From contig NZ_LAQU01000017.1 in the NCBI RefSeq assembly GCF_000970345.1, positions 1 to 64,000 of the forward strand: a DNA stretch of 64,000 nucleotides, read 5' to 3'. The stretch comes from Robbsia andropogonis (GTDB taxonomy: Bacteria; Pseudomonadota; Gammaproteobacteria; Burkholderiales; Burkholderiaceae). Of this stretch, positions 20,737 through 30,521 are shown piece after piece. The notes under the pieces are model-generated. The model worked only from the letters and a program-made list of their open reading frames with translations. It was not told the DNA's origin and did not search any database. Both the position numbers and the translations under genes were made by a program. Position 1 is the stretch's first letter. Each line of letters starts with the position of its first letter.

Positions 20737-20776
20737 AAACCCCTCGACACGCTCCGTGCATGCCGAGGGGTTTTTG
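20737..20776 (+). terminator. Strong intrinsic terminator, possible small RNA 3' end
   Basis: The arm AACCCCTCG (20738-20746) pairs with CGAGGGGTT (20764-20772) and the T run continues to 20775. It lies 150 bp after the rhlE stop. A -10-like TATTAT at 20677-20682 could start a separate transcript near 20689 of about 90 nt, so this may end an independent small RNA rather than rhlE mRNA. Confidence 0.75.
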
Positions 20777-20844
20777 CATTGCCTTGTCGGTACGCGCGGC
20801 GTACCGGTAACGCACGCCTTCCATTCCGATTCATCGACCTCCAA

Positions 20845-20863
20845 AATTCCACAATGTGGAATT
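20845..20863. promoter_or_regulatory. Perfect 19-bp palindrome upstream of aceA
   Basis: AATTCCACA and TGTGGAATT flank a single central A, giving a perfect inverted repeat. The compact form suggests a dimer-binding DNA operator rather than an RNA hairpin. The TTCCACA..TGTGGAA shape resembles sites reported for IclR-family regulators, and IclR controls isocitrate lyase in enterobacteria; the link here is inferred. It lies about 90 bp upstream of the proposed aceA -35 element. Confidence 0.5.
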
Positions 20864-20949
20864 CTTGTGCGCTGCATGAAACTGTGTGCCGCAACGCACC
20901 ATCATGATTTTTCACGATCCGATGCTCATTTCACAATACGATATTTACG

Positions 20950-20977
20950 TTGCATGTCATTGATTAATAAATATAAA
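20950..20977 (+). promoter_or_regulatory. Candidate aceA promoter
   Basis: TTGCAT (20950-20955), a 16-bp spacer and TATAAA (20972-20977), set in the most AT-rich part of the intergenic region. Transcription would start near 20984 and leave a leader of about 140 nt before aceA. Confidence 0.4.
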
Positions 20978-21124
20978 ATTTTCATGATTTGATTACTTGA
21001 GTATTGCCTCCCGCGCTGTCATCACGCCTAAACTTGTTTCCACGGACGACGCATGACGAGCGTGGCCCGCTCGACACTGCGTCCCAAGCGTTTCCGTTTT
21101 ATTGACCTTGCCTGGAGAGACAGC

Positions 21125-22522
21125 ATGACCGACAACCATCGCCATCAAGACTCATACGATCAGGAGTCCTCATCGAATAACCGGCACGCCAAGCTGTATG
21201 ACCGTGATGCATGCGCGGCGCTGCGGCACGATTGGGCGGTATTGCCCCGTTGGGCCGGCATCAAGCGCGGCTACGATGCCGAGGAGGTGATTCGTCTGCG
21301 TGGGTCCGTGCAGCCCGAATACACGTTGGCCAAGCGCGGCGCGGGGCGCTTATGGTCGCTGCTGCAGCGCGGGCCATTACCACCAGGTTCGGGCCATCAT
21401 GGTGTCGACCGGCCGTTCGTGAACGCATTGGGCGCATTGACCGGCAACCAGGCAATGCAGCAGGTCAAAGCCGGACTTCAGGCCATCTATCTTTCGGGCT
21501 GGCAGGTTGCCGGCGACGCGAACCAGGCCGGCGCGATGTATCCCGATCAATCCTTGTATCCGGTCAATTCGGTGCCGCAAGTCGTGCGCGCGATCAACAA
21601 TACCCTCACCCGCGCGGACCAGATCCAGTGGGCGGACGGTACCCGTCCCGGGGACCCCAACTACATCGATTATTTCGCACCAATCATCGCCGACGCTGAA
21701 GCGGGCTTCGGAGGCGTCCTGAACGCGTTCGAACTGATGAAGGCCATGATCGAGGCCGGCGCCGCCGCAGTGCATTTCGAGGATCAATTGGCATCGGCCA
21801 AAAAATGCGGCCATCTTGGCGGAAAGGTATTGGTACCGACGCGCGAAGCCGTCGGCAAGCTGCTGGCCGCGCGACTGGCAGCCGATGTCAGCGGCGTCCC
21901 CACGCTACTGATGGCACGCACAGACGCACAGGCGGCGGACCTGCTGACGTCCGACATCGATCCCGCCGACCACCCGTTCCTGACCGGCAAGCGGACCGTG
22001 GAAGGCTTCTATCGCACGCATGCGGGGCTCGAGCAGGCTATTTCGCGCGGCCTTGCCTATGCCCCCTATGCCGACCTGATCTGGTGTGAAACCGGCAAGC
22101 CGGATCTCGCCGAGGCGCGCCGGTTCGCCGAAGCGATCCATGCGCAATTTCCCGGCAAGGCATTGGCCTATAACTGTTCGCCATCGTTCAACTGGAAACG
22201 CAATCTCGACGACAAAACGATCGATCGTTTCCAGCATGCGCTGGCCGAAATGGGCTATACGTTCCAGTTCATCACGCTGGCTGGCTTCCACAGCCTGAAC
22301 TACAGCATGTTCGAGCTGGCGCACGGATATGCCCGCGAGCAAATGCGCGCCTTCGTCACATTGCAGGAAAAGGAGTTCGGGGCGGCGGAACGCGGGTTCA
22401 CCGCGGTCAAGCACCAGCACGAAGTGGGCACCGGCTATTTCGATGCCGTCACGCAGACCATCGAACGCCAGTCGTCTACGACCGCGCTGGCAGGATCGAC
22501 GGAAGCCGAGCAGTTCAACTAG
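21125..22522 (+). CDS. aceA: Isocitrate lyase
   Basis: Glyoxylate-shunt enzyme that cleaves isocitrate to succinate and glyoxylate, allowing growth on acetate and fatty acids. Visible family blocks are [22 protein letters not shown] (metal-binding Asp), [16 protein letters not shown] containing the catalytic KKCGH loop, and [13 protein letters not shown] 21125 is preceded by GGAGAGA. At 465 residues it is slightly longer than the common 430-residue form; a short insert ([16 protein letters not shown]) precedes the conserved NALGALTG segment. Malate synthase is not in the window. Confidence 0.96.
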   Translation: MTDNHRHQDSYDQESSSNNRHAKLYDRDACAALRHDWAVLPRWAGIKRGYDAEEVIRLRGSVQPEYTLAKRGAGRLWSLLQRGPLPPGSGHHGVDRPFVNALGALTGNQAMQQVKAGLQAIYLSGWQVAGDANQAGAMYPDQSLYPVNSVPQVVRAINNTLTRADQIQWADGTRPGDPNYIDYFAPIIADAEAGFGGVLNAFELMKAMIEAGAAAVHFEDQLASAKKCGHLGGKVLVPTREAVGKLLAARLAADVSGVPTLLMARTDAQAADLLTSDIDPADHPFLTGKRTVEGFYRTHAGLEQAISRGLAYAPYADLIWCETGKPDLAEARRFAEAIHAQFPGKALAYNCSPSFNWKRNLDDKTIDRFQHALAEMGYTFQFITLAGFHSLNYSMFELAHGYAREQMRAFVTLQEKEFGAAERGFTAVKHQHEVGTGYFDAVTQTIERQSSTTALAGSTEAEQFN

Positions 22523-22664
22523 GCGGCAAGCCTTATCCGGCGCGTTGCGGGCGCTATGGCTGGCGGACGCCTACAGGCACCCGTCGGCCAGCGCGGCGGG
22601 TGCCGAAAATGGGATCGAAAAACGGGTTTCGGGCGCAAAGCGATGTCCGGCGCGACGGGATCCC

Positions 22665-23099
22665 TCACCGGTATATCAAGACGGGAATCCGCGTGTGGGA
22701 CAGCACACGTTGCGTTTCGCTGCCCACCAGCATGCGCGCCAGGCCATGGCGTCCGTGAGACGCCATCAGGATCACATCGCAACCCTCGCCTTCCGCCGCC
22801 TCGATAATGCCGAGATAGGGGGACGCATGCGTGCTTATGCGGGTATTGCACCGCACGCCACGCGAAGCGGCCAGCGACGACACTTTATCCAGATGCCGCC
22901 AGGCATCCCGTTCACAGCGCAAATGAAAATCCATTGGCGGCTCGACAATGACCTCGGTGAAAGGGGACACGGGGTATTCCGGCAGACACGCATAGCCGGT
23001 CAGCGTACCTCCCGTCGTGGCAGCCAGTTGGACGGCGGCATCCACCGCCTTTTGCGACAGTTCGGAACCGTCGGTGGGTACAAGGATGTGCTTGAACAT
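22665..23099 (-). CDS. Universal stress protein (UspA family)
   Basis: A 144-residue cytoplasmic alpha/beta protein. It opens with FKHILVPTDGSELSQKAV, the usual Usp N-terminus with the nucleotide-contacting Asp, and ends with MASHGRHGLARMLVGSETQRVL, the G-x2-G...GS phosphate-binding pattern of ATP-binding Usps. The longer frame upstream to 23171 is probably non-coding; ATG 23099 gives the conserved start. The gene is convergent with aceA. Which stress it responds to cannot be read from sequence. Confidence 0.92.
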   Translation of the reverse strand: MFKHILVPTDGSELSQKAVDAAVQLAATTGGTLTGYACLPEYPVSPFTEVIVEPPMDFHLRCERDAWRHLDKVSSLAASRGVRCNTRISTHASPYLGIIEAAEGEGCDVILMASHGRHGLARMLVGSETQRVLSHTRIPVLIYR

Positions 23100-23348
23100 G
23101 GCTGAAGCTCCCGGTCGGAGGAACGCCGTTGATAGTGCGCGATTGCACCATGTGCCAGCGCGGATGGACATGACGCACGGTCAGATGCCGAACCAGGCCG
23201 CAGGTCCATTCTAGTACGTCGCGCGCCGCGCCAAAATGCCATGGCAAACGTCGCCGCCTCCTCCGTCGAGCCTCGCCGACAACCTCGCGTCCGGCGCACC
23301 GGCATGGCGATTTTTCAGGTCACGTACGCATGCCGGTTCAATATCGCC

Positions 23349-23990
23349 TCATGCGTTGGCGCCGCCCGAGCGTGCAAGGCGATATGCGATCCAGTCGCCG
23401 CCTGGAATGACGGGCAAGCCACGACCGGCCTGAATGTCGACCGGATAGAAGAAGCATCTCAAACAGGCCGCCCCCTCCCGCTTGACCATCACGCCGGTAC
23501 GTGGCGCGTGCACGCCGCCTGGAAGCACCTGCATGGACCCTGCAAACGCCGTGCTCCGTGTTGCCGTGGCCGGCGTGTCACCCAACCACGCGATATCCGC
23601 CACGTCGACCTCATCCCGATAGAACGCTTCGCGACCATCCGGACGAATCCCCTCGATCTCGTCCAGAATGGGAAGCAAGGCGCGATCGATGCGGAAGATA
23701 TCGCCCACGACCTGTGTCCCGGCTGGTGGCGCGACCCCGGCATACGAAGGGGATGCACCGTCTGGCAAGAGTCCGGGCCAACTGCCAAAGTCGACCAGTT
23801 TCCCCTTGACACGTCCTCGTGCGACAAGCACCGGTGCGGGGAGTTCCGGACGACCATGGCGCGCGGCGGCCAATCCGATATCGTTGATCTCGCCATACCG
23901 CAACGTGCCATAGACGAATACGTGGCAAGCCGACTGCGCGGCAGCATCTGCATCGGTCGCAGACGAAAGAGATGCGTCGTTACGGTTCAC
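23349..23990 (-). CDS. Gamma-glutamylcyclotransferase-like protein (AIG2/GGCT fold)
   Basis: Cytoplasmic protein of the GGCT-like fold. The hallmark VFVYGTLRYGEIN (substrate-binding YGTL loop) is followed by GRVKGKLVDFGSWPGLL and LLPILDEIEGIRPDG, where the Glu in DEIEG is at the catalytic acid position. At 213 residues with the chosen start it is longer than YtfP-type proteins, with an inserted segment before the C-terminal FFYPVDIQ. The start is doubtful: GTG 23990 is chosen because it sits just before the conserved domain, but it has no good ribosome-binding site. Substrate unknown. Divergent from galM. Confidence 0.75.
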   Translation of the reverse strand: MNRNDASLSSATDADAAAQSACHVFVYGTLRYGEINDIGLAAARHGRPELPAPVLVARGRVKGKLVDFGSWPGLLPDGASPSYAGVAPPAGTQVVGDIFRIDRALLPILDEIEGIRPDGREAFYRDEVDVADIAWLGDTPATATRSTAFAGSMQVLPGGVHAPRTGVMVKREGAACLRCFFYPVDIQAGRGLPVIPGGDWIAYRLARSGGANA

Positions 23991-24098
23991 GGTAGAGGCA
24001 TGGCGGAGCGGACAATGCGCATAGACTAGCAAAATGGTCGCGCGCGTGCTGGCGCGCGTTTGCAACGGACAACACGACTTCAGGAGAACACAACCACC

Positions 24099-25202
24099 AT
24101 GACGACTATTGCATGCGAAGCCCGCCCCTGGGGCACGATCAATGGTGGCACGACGGTGCATCAATTCACATTACGTGCCCGAAACGGTGCCCGCGCGGTG
24201 GTCAGCAACCTGGGGGCGACGCTATTGCAGTGGTATGCGCCCGATCGCAATGGTGACTTCGACAATATCATCCTGGGCTTCGCCACGCCGCAAGCCTATC
24301 TCGACAGCAGCACGCACATGGGCGGCACGATCGGCCGCTACGCCAACCGCATCGCCGATGCGCGTTTCACATTGGACGGCCGGGAATACACGCTGGATAC
24401 CAATGATGGTGCCAATACGCTGCACGGCGGCTATCACGGCTTCGATCGGATGGTCTGGGAGCATGCGGTCTCCCCGGCAGGCGACGGCGTCACTTTCACG
24501 TTGCACTCTCCTGACGGCGACAGTGGCTTTCCGGGAGCGTTGACGCTGACAGTCCGTTATACGTTCGACGGCGCGTCGGTACGCATCGACTACGACGCGC
24601 AAACGTCCGCCCCCACGCCGTTCAATGTGACGAATCACAGTTATTTCAATCTCAATACCACCGGCCACCCCGAGGATGCCGGCACGATCCTGGATTACGT
24701 CGTGCGCATCGACGCCGACGCGGTCCTGCTACCTGACGTGCACGGTATCCCGCAGCGGCAGGTGCCGGTAGCGGGATCGGTCTTCGATCTGCGCGATGGC
24801 GCCGCGGTGGGCGCGCGCCTGGCCACACGCGATCCGGCCCTGGTGGCAATGCACGGATATGATCATTGCTACCTGCTCGCGGCGCCGGACCGGATCGAAA
24901 CACCGATACGGAACGTTGCAGAAGCCATCGACCCGCACTCCGGACGCCGGCTGCAGGTATCGACGACGGAACGCACGGTGCAGTTCTATACCGCGGCCAA
25001 CCTCGGTGGCGTCATCGATGGACGCGGCCGCACGCTGCAGCCACATGCCGCCCTGTGTTTCGAGACGCAGGCGCAGGCAAACCAGATCAATACGGGCGAT
25101 GCGGCTGGCGTGATACTCCGTCCTGGCCACACGTATCGACAAACGACGGTGTACCGCTGCGATGTTGTCACCGCGAATGCCAGGAAAGCGATTCACAACT
25201 GA
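24099..25202 (+). CDS. galM: Aldose 1-epimerase (galactose mutarotase)
   Basis: Interconverts alpha and beta anomers of aldoses. The 367-residue protein shows GRYANRIADARFTLDG, LHGGYHGFDRMVWE (catalytic His region), NVTNHSYFNL with the second active-site His, and HGYDHCYLL. The catalytic base region near RTVQFYTAANLGG (the sugar-binding TxxPxxxxYT-like loop) is also visible. ATG 24099 follows CAGGAGAACA. No galactose operon genes are adjacent, so the physiological sugar is not indicated by context. Confidence 0.94.
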   Translation: MTTIACEARPWGTINGGTTVHQFTLRARNGARAVVSNLGATLLQWYAPDRNGDFDNIILGFATPQAYLDSSTHMGGTIGRYANRIADARFTLDGREYTLDTNDGANTLHGGYHGFDRMVWEHAVSPAGDGVTFTLHSPDGDSGFPGALTLTVRYTFDGASVRIDYDAQTSAPTPFNVTNHSYFNLNTTGHPEDAGTILDYVVRIDADAVLLPDVHGIPQRQVPVAGSVFDLRDGAAVGARLATRDPALVAMHGYDHCYLLAAPDRIETPIRNVAEAIDPHSGRRLQVSTTERTVQFYTAANLGGVIDGRGRTLQPHAALCFETQAQANQINTGDAAGVILRPGHTYRQTTVYRCDVVTANARKAIHN

Positions 25203-25280
25203 CGACGGCCCGCGCTCAGGCATTGTCACTTGATGCGTCACCATTGACGTCGGGCACGAACGGGCCACGCTCAGGCACGA

Positions 25281-25325
25281 CAAAATGCCCCCATGCACGG
25301 CACGCTCGTGGCGCATGGGGGCATC
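25281..25325 (-). terminator. Intrinsic terminator after clpB
   Basis: A 12-bp perfect stem (25285-25296 with 25313-25324) with a loop that itself holds a small hairpin. On the minus strand the stem is followed by TTTTG. It lies 25 bp after the clpB stop and may also stop galM transcription from the other side. Confidence 0.75.
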
Positions 25326-25349
25326 GGTACAACGATAAGACGACACGCT

Positions 25350-27950
25350 TTAGTGGACGATCCGCTCGAAGGAAAACGCCCCTTCATTGAAATCGACCGG
25401 GATGACGTCCTTCGCGCCAAACTTGCCGCTCAGGATCAGCTTTGCCACCGGATTCTCGATCTCCTGCTGGATCGCGCGCTTCAACGGCCGCGCGCCGAAC
25501 AAGGGGTCGTACCCGACCTTCGCGATTTCCGCCAGGGCGGCGTCGCTGACATCCAGTTGCATATCCATCTTTGCCAGGCGCTCGGTGAGCACGCGTAACT
25601 GGATCTTCGCGATGGCCTCGATGTTCGAACGATCCAAAGCGTGGAACACGACCACTTCATCTATCCGGTTCAGAAACTCCGGCCGGAAATGCAGTTTCAC
25701 TTCGTCCCATACCGCCGAGCGAACCTCTTCCTGGGGTGCATCCACCATCGACTGGATCAACTGCGACCCGAGATTCGACGTCATCACGATCACCGTATTC
25801 TTGAAGTCCACGGTGCGGCCCTGTCCATCGGTCATCCGGCCATCGTCCAGCACCTGCAGCAGAACGTTGAAGACGTCCGGATGCGCCTTCTCGATTTCGT
25901 CGAGCAGGATAACGCTGTACGGCTTGCGTCGTACGGCCTCAGTCAGGTATCCGCCCTCCTCGTAGCCGACATAACCAGGCGGCGCGCCAATCAGCCGGGC
26001 CACGCTGTGCTTTTCCATGAACTCGCTCATGTCGATCCGGATCAATTGTTCTTCCGAATCGAACAGGAAGCCCGCCAGGGCCTTGCACAGTTCCGTCTTC
26101 CCCACGCCCGTCGGCCCGAGGAACAGGAAGGAACCATATGGCCGATTCGGATCCGATAAGCCGGCGCGCGAACGACGGATCGCGTCCGCCACGGCGGTGA
26201 TCGCCTCATCCTGGCCAACCACGCGCTCGTGCAGCTTGTCTTCGATATGCAGCAGCTTGTCACGCTCGCCCTGCATCATCCGCGACACCGGAATACCGGT
26301 GGACCGCGACACCACTTCGGCGATCTCCTCGGCGCCTACTTGCGTGCGCAACAGGCGCGGACGTGCCGCCTCGCCGGTACCCTGATTCGCTTCGGCCTGC
26401 GTCGCGTCCTTCAGCCGCGCTTCCAATTGCGGCAACTTGCCGTATTGCAACTCCGCGACCTTATCCAGGCGGCCTTCCCGCTGCAGCTTGACGATATCGG
26501 CACGTACGCGCTCGATTTCTTCCTTCAGTTGCGCGCTACCCAGCACCGCCGCTTTTTCCGCGGTCCAGATCTCTTCGAGATCAGCATACTCCCGCTGCAA
26601 ACGTTCGATTTCATCCTCGATCAGGCCGAGCCGTTTCTGTGATGCCTCGTCCTTCTCCTTGCGCACTGCTTCACGTTCGATCTTCAACTGGATCAGACGC
26701 CGATCGAGCCGATCCATCTCTTCCGGCTTCGAGTCGATTTCCATCTTGATTCGCGATGCCGCCTCGTCAATCAAGTCGATCGCCTTATCCGGCAGGAAGC
26801 GATCGGTGATGTAGCGATGACTGAGTTCCGCCGCCGCGACAATCGCCGGATCGGTGATTTCCACGCCATGATGCAGCTCGTACTTCTCCTGCAAACCACG
26901 CAGGATCGCGATGGTAGCCTCCACCGAGGGCTCATCCACCTGGACACGTTGGAAACGCCGCTCCAGCGCCGCGTCCTTTTCGATGTACTTCCGATATTCG
27001 TCAAGCGTGGTCGCGCCGATGCAATGCAGTTCGCCACGGGCAAGCGCGGGTTTGAGCATATTGCCCGCATCCATCGCGCCCTCGGCCTTGCCGGCGCCCA
27101 CCATCGTGTGGATTTCGTCGATAAAAACGATTGTCTGGCCCTCGTCCTTGGCCACGTCGCTGAGGACGGCCTTCAGCCGTTCCTCGAACTCGCCGCGATA
27201 TTTCGCGCCCGCGAGCAATAACGCCATGTCGAGCACCAACACACGCTTGTTCTTCAACGACTCCGGTACTTCCCCATTGACGATCCGTTGCGCCAACCCT
27301 TCCACGATCGCGGTCTTACCCACGCCCGGCTCACCGATCAGGACGGGATTGTTCTTGGTCCGGCGTTGCAGGATCTGGATGGCACGACGGATTTCGTCAT
27401 CGCGCCCGATCACCGGATCGAGCTTGCCCGACCGTGCCCGTTCGGTCAGGTCCAACGTGTATTTTTTCAACGCTTCGCGCTGGCTCTCGGCGTCGGCGCT
27501 ATTGACCGGTTCACCGCCCCGCACCGCTTGCACGGCGGCATCCAGCGTCTTGCGGCTCAGGCCATGCTCACGCAACAGCCGGCCCGCATCGCTCTTGTCG
27601 TCCACCAGCGCAAGCAGAAACATTTCAGTCGAAATGTACGCGTCGCCCTGCTTCTGCGCTTCCCGGTCGGCCTGATTGAACAAGCCGGTCAGTTCGCGGC
27701 TCACCTGGACGTTGCCGTCCGTGCCCTGCACCTTCGGCAAGCGATCCATCGCCTGCGTGACAGCCGCTTGCAATGGTTGCAACTGAACGCCGGCACGCGA
27801 AAGCAACGACCGCGTCGAACCGTCGGTTTGCGCCAGCAAGGCAGCAAGCAAATGCAGCGGATCGATATATTGATTGTCGCGACCCACCGCGAGACTTTGT
27901 GCGTCGGCAACGGCTTCTTGGAACTTGGTTGTCAGCTTGTCGATTCTCAC
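25350..27950 (-). CDS. clpB: ATP-dependent chaperone ClpB
   Basis: Hsp100 disaggregase that works with DnaK to recover aggregated proteins after heat stress. All domains of the 866-residue protein are visible: an N domain ([20 protein letters not shown]), NBD1 with [13 protein letters not shown], the coiled-coil M domain (about residues 410-525, for example [20 protein letters not shown]), and NBD2 with [15 protein letters not shown] and the arginine finger region near [10 protein letters not shown]. The start is GTG with GGAGGG five bases upstream. A sigma-32 promoter lies just upstream. Confidence 0.98.
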   Translation of the reverse strand: MRIDKLTTKFQEAVADAQSLAVGRDNQYIDPLHLLAALLAQTDGSTRSLLSRAGVQLQPLQAAVTQAMDRLPKVQGTDGNVQVSRELTGLFNQADREAQKQGDAYISTEMFLLALVDDKSDAGRLLREHGLSRKTLDAAVQAVRGGEPVNSADAESQREALKKYTLDLTERARSGKLDPVIGRDDEIRRAIQILQRRTKNNPVLIGEPGVGKTAIVEGLAQRIVNGEVPESLKNKRVLVLDMALLLAGAKYRGEFEERLKAVLSDVAKDEGQTIVFIDEIHTMVGAGKAEGAMDAGNMLKPALARGELHCIGATTLDEYRKYIEKDAALERRFQRVQVDEPSVEATIAILRGLQEKYELHHGVEITDPAIVAAAELSHRYITDRFLPDKAIDLIDEAASRIKMEIDSKPEEMDRLDRRLIQLKIEREAVRKEKDEASQKRLGLIEDEIERLQREYADLEEIWTAEKAAVLGSAQLKEEIERVRADIVKLQREGRLDKVAELQYGKLPQLEARLKDATQAEANQGTGEAARPRLLRTQVGAEEIAEVVSRSTGIPVSRMMQGERDKLLHIEDKLHERVVGQDEAITAVADAIRRSRAGLSDPNRPYGSFLFLGPTGVGKTELCKALAGFLFDSEEQLIRIDMSEFMEKHSVARLIGAPPGYVGYEEGGYLTEAVRRKPYSVILLDEIEKAHPDVFNVLLQVLDDGRMTDGQGRTVDFKNTVIVMTSNLGSQLIQSMVDAPQEEVRSAVWDEVKLHFRPEFLNRIDEVVVFHALDRSNIEAIAKIQLRVLTERLAKMDMQLDVSDAALAEIAKVGYDPLFGARPLKRAIQQEIENPVAKLILSGKFGAKDVIPVDFNEGAFSFERIVH

Positions 27951-27998
27951 GGAGACCCTCCAGGCATTTCAGCATTCGTCTTGAAATTCATGCTTCCT

Positions 27999-28026
27999 AG
28001 ATGCGGCGGCTGGTAATTATTTCAAG
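27999..28026 (-). promoter_or_regulatory. Sigma-32 (RpoH) heat-shock promoter of clpB
   Basis: On the minus strand CTTGAAA (28026-28020) is separated by exactly 13 bp from CCGCATCT (28006-27999), against the consensus CTTGAAA-N13/14-CCCCATnT with one mismatch in the -10. Transcription would start near 27991, about 40 bp before the GTG. Heat-shock control of clpB is established in enterobacteria. Confidence 0.8.
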
Positions 28027-28240
28027 AGCGCGCGACGAATTCTTTCGTCGTCGTGGCGCTGATCAAGCCTATCGACCAAATGGACACCTTGCGTCTGGCT
28101 CCAAGCGTGCTGGCAGGCTTGCGAAAGGGCTTACAAGAACATCAGGCATCCTCATGAGATTTTTCACATGCCAAGCGTGCCAATATGCACTTCGTGGTGC
28201 CCACAAGACGGAAAACACATTGCCGGACGCGCTCATCAGC

Positions 28241-28714
28241 CTACCCTCCGCCCCCCCACCGACTGCGCGCATGATCATCCGTTTCCCGCGCGTCGACCCA
28301 CCGCCGCGCCCCGCCTGTCCCCTCCTTCTTCCAGAACGGCGCCTCGGTCTTCAGATAGTCCATGATGAACTCACAGGCCGAGAACGCTTCACCGCGATGC
28401 GCGCTGGCGACGGCCACTAGCACAATCTGGTCGGTCGGCCGCAACGGGCCGCCGTAGCGATGGATCACCGTCACCCCCTGAAAAGGCCAACGCCTTGCCG
28501 CTTGCGCCACGATGTCCGCCAGTGCCCGTTCCGTCATCCCGGGATAGTGCTCGAGTTCCAGCATGTCGACTGCCGCGCCGCCACTGATGTCGCGGACCGC
28601 GCCGACGAAGGCCACCACGGCGCCGGCTCCGGGGTGCGCAACGCGAAGTGCAGTCAATTCCTGTCCCGTGTCGAAATCGGCTTCCTGAACCACGATGCGG
28701 ATGGCGTCGCTCAT
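28241..28714 (-). CDS. moaE: Molybdopterin synthase catalytic subunit MoaE
   Basis: Large subunit of molybdopterin synthase, which transfers sulfur from the MoaD thiocarboxylate to precursor Z (cPMP). The 157-residue protein has GAVVAFVGAVRD, LELEHYPGMTE, VIHRYGGPLRPTDQIVLV, and the active-site block HRGEAFSACEFIMDYLKTEAPFWKKE containing the conserved Lys residues. It lies 19 bp after moaD in the same direction, and the frameshifted moeA is just upstream of moaD. Confidence 0.97.
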   Translation of the reverse strand: MSDAIRIVVQEADFDTGQELTALRVAHPGAGAVVAFVGAVRDISGGAAVDMLELEHYPGMTERALADIVAQAARRWPFQGVTVIHRYGGPLRPTDQIVLVAVASAHRGEAFSACEFIMDYLKTEAPFWKKEGTGGARRWVDARETDDHARSRWGGGG

Positions 28715-28733
28715 CGTTCGTCCTCCCTGACCG

Positions 28734-28991
28734 TCAGCCGCCCGTGACCGGTGGAAAGAAGGCCACTTCGCATCCGGGCGACAGGCGCGTCCCCGCGCCC
28801 GTCATTTCGTGATTGCATGCCATGCGTAACGGCCGTGTCGCCGCGAGCGCATCCGCCCAGACGCCGCCACGCTGGCACAACCACGTGCGCACGTCCCCCA
28901 CCGTGGTCACGGCATCAGGGACGGCAACCTGCTCTTCGGCGGTGCCGACAGCCTCCCGCAGGCTGGCGAAATAACGTAAGGCGATTTTCAT
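28734..28991 (-). CDS. moaD: Molybdopterin synthase sulfur carrier subunit MoaD
   Basis: Ubiquitin-like small subunit of molybdopterin synthase. The 85-residue protein ends in FPPVTGG; the C-terminal Gly-Gly becomes the thiocarboxylate sulfur donor. The N-terminal KIALRYFASLREAVG is typical of MoaD. ATG 28991 is chosen because it starts the ubiquitin-like strand; the frame is open further upstream within moeA's 3' end. Gene order moeA-moaD-moaE suggests one transcript. Confidence 0.96.
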   Translation of the reverse strand: MKIALRYFASLREAVGTAEEQVAVPDAVTTVGDVRTWLCQRGGVWADALAATRPLRMACNHEMTGAGTRLSPGCEVAFFPPVTGG

Positions 28992-29010
28992 GGCGTGCGT
29001 CTCGCAAGCA

Positions 29011-30422
29011 TTAGAACAACAGGTCGGAAAACGGGAGGTAGCGCACCGGATCGCCTGGTGCGATGTCGCGTCCCGGTGGATTGTCCACCAGGCCATCGCC
29101 CCAGACCGTCGAGGTCAGGACCGCCGAACTTTGCGTCGGGTACAGGTCCAGGCCACCGCCGGCATTCAGGCGCACGCGCAGGAATTCGTTGCGCCGATCG
29201 CCCTTCACGGCGAAGTCCGCACGTGCCTGCAGGGCCTTCGGCGTGACATCCGATACGCCTTGCAAGCGCAGGATGAACGGTCGAACGAAAAGCAGAAAGG
29301 TGACAAAGGTCGATACCGGATTGCCTGGCAGTCCGATAAAAACGTGCTGCCGGCGCCGGGTGTCCGCAGACTGCCAAAGGCCAGTGGCTTGCCCGGTTTC
29401 ATGGCGATCTTCCAGAGCGACAAGGCACCTTCCGCTTCCACCGCCGCCTTGACATGATCTTCTTCCCCCACCGATACCCCGCCACTTGCCAGCACGAGAT
29501 CGTGCGAGGACGCGGCATCACGCAGCACCGCACGGGTGGCGTCGAGCCGATCCGCGACGATGCCGAAGTCTGTGACGTCGCAGCCGAGCGCCTGCAGCAG
29601 GCCCCCCAACGTGTAGCGATTCGAGTTATAGATGGCGCCGGGTTCCAGCGCGTCGCCCGGACGGCGCAATTCATCGCCGGTGAACAGGATGGCCACCTTC
29701 AAGCGCGGCACGACCGGCAAGGCTCCCACACCAACCGACGCGGCAAGCCCAAGGGCCTGCGGCGTCAAACGCGTTCCGCGAGGCAGGATGACCGCGCCGG
29801 CCCGTATGTCTGCGCCGCGCCGATTGATCCACTGCCCGGCGCGGGGGGGGCCATCCAACACGAAACGAACCCCGTTGACGTCGACCTTCGCCTCTTCCTG
29901 GATCACAACGAGATCGGCATGCTCCGGCACCGGCGCGCCGGTGAATATTCGCGCGACCGACGCCGGTGCCAGCGGCCCCGGCGCGGCGCCCGCCGGAATG
30001 CGCTGGGACACCGGGAAAGGCTGCCCCAACGGGGTGACATCAGCATGATCACCAGCGGCAGCCCCGATATGCACCGCGAGCTCTGCAAGCCGCACCGCAT
30101 AGCCGTCCATCGCACTGACGTCCATGGGCGGAACATCGATGGGCGAGATGATATCCGCCGCGAGCACCCGCCCCAGCGCGGCTTCGGTCGACACCGTTTC
30201 CGCTTCCGAATACCCGGCGTAAGACGCCTTGCCGTAGGCGCCATTCCCACCATCGCCCGGCGACGTGCCAGCGGCCGCCAGCAAGATCCGCAACGCTTCG
30301 GCGGTGGATAGCATCGGTGCGTGGCCGGCAGGCGGTGTTGCCCGCACCGAGCGTGTAGACCCCGACTGCGCACCTGCGGGCGTGCCAATTTCATTCGGGC
30401 GAGGCGTGACGTCTTCTGACAT
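29011..30422 (-). pseudogene. moeA: Molybdopterin molybdenumtransferase MoeA, frameshifted
   Basis: MoeA inserts molybdenum into adenylylated molybdopterin. The first part (30422 to about 29343) reads well: LAADIISPIDVPPMDVSAMDGYAV, GAVILPRGTRLTPQ, ILFTGDEL, YNSNRYTLGG, ASGGVSVGEEDHVK and IAMKPGKPLAFG. The reading frame then leaves the family at an A5 tract (29338-29342; T5 on the coding strand) and ends in unrelated residues at 29205. The missing conserved sequence (FIGLPGNPVSTFVTFLLFVRP and the C-terminal domain ending SDLLF at 29011) continues in the next frame. Restoring the frame needs six T's (or three). This is either a real inactivating indel or a sequencing error. ATG 30422 gives MSEDVTPRP. 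Confidence 0.88.
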
Positions 30423-30521
30423 GGCTTGGAAAAACAGGAGCAAAAATAGGAAAGTCGCGAGCGGCGGCCCCGGTGTCAGACAACGTCCAACACCTTGCAT
30501 GCGTGGCCCGCCACCGGCCGC

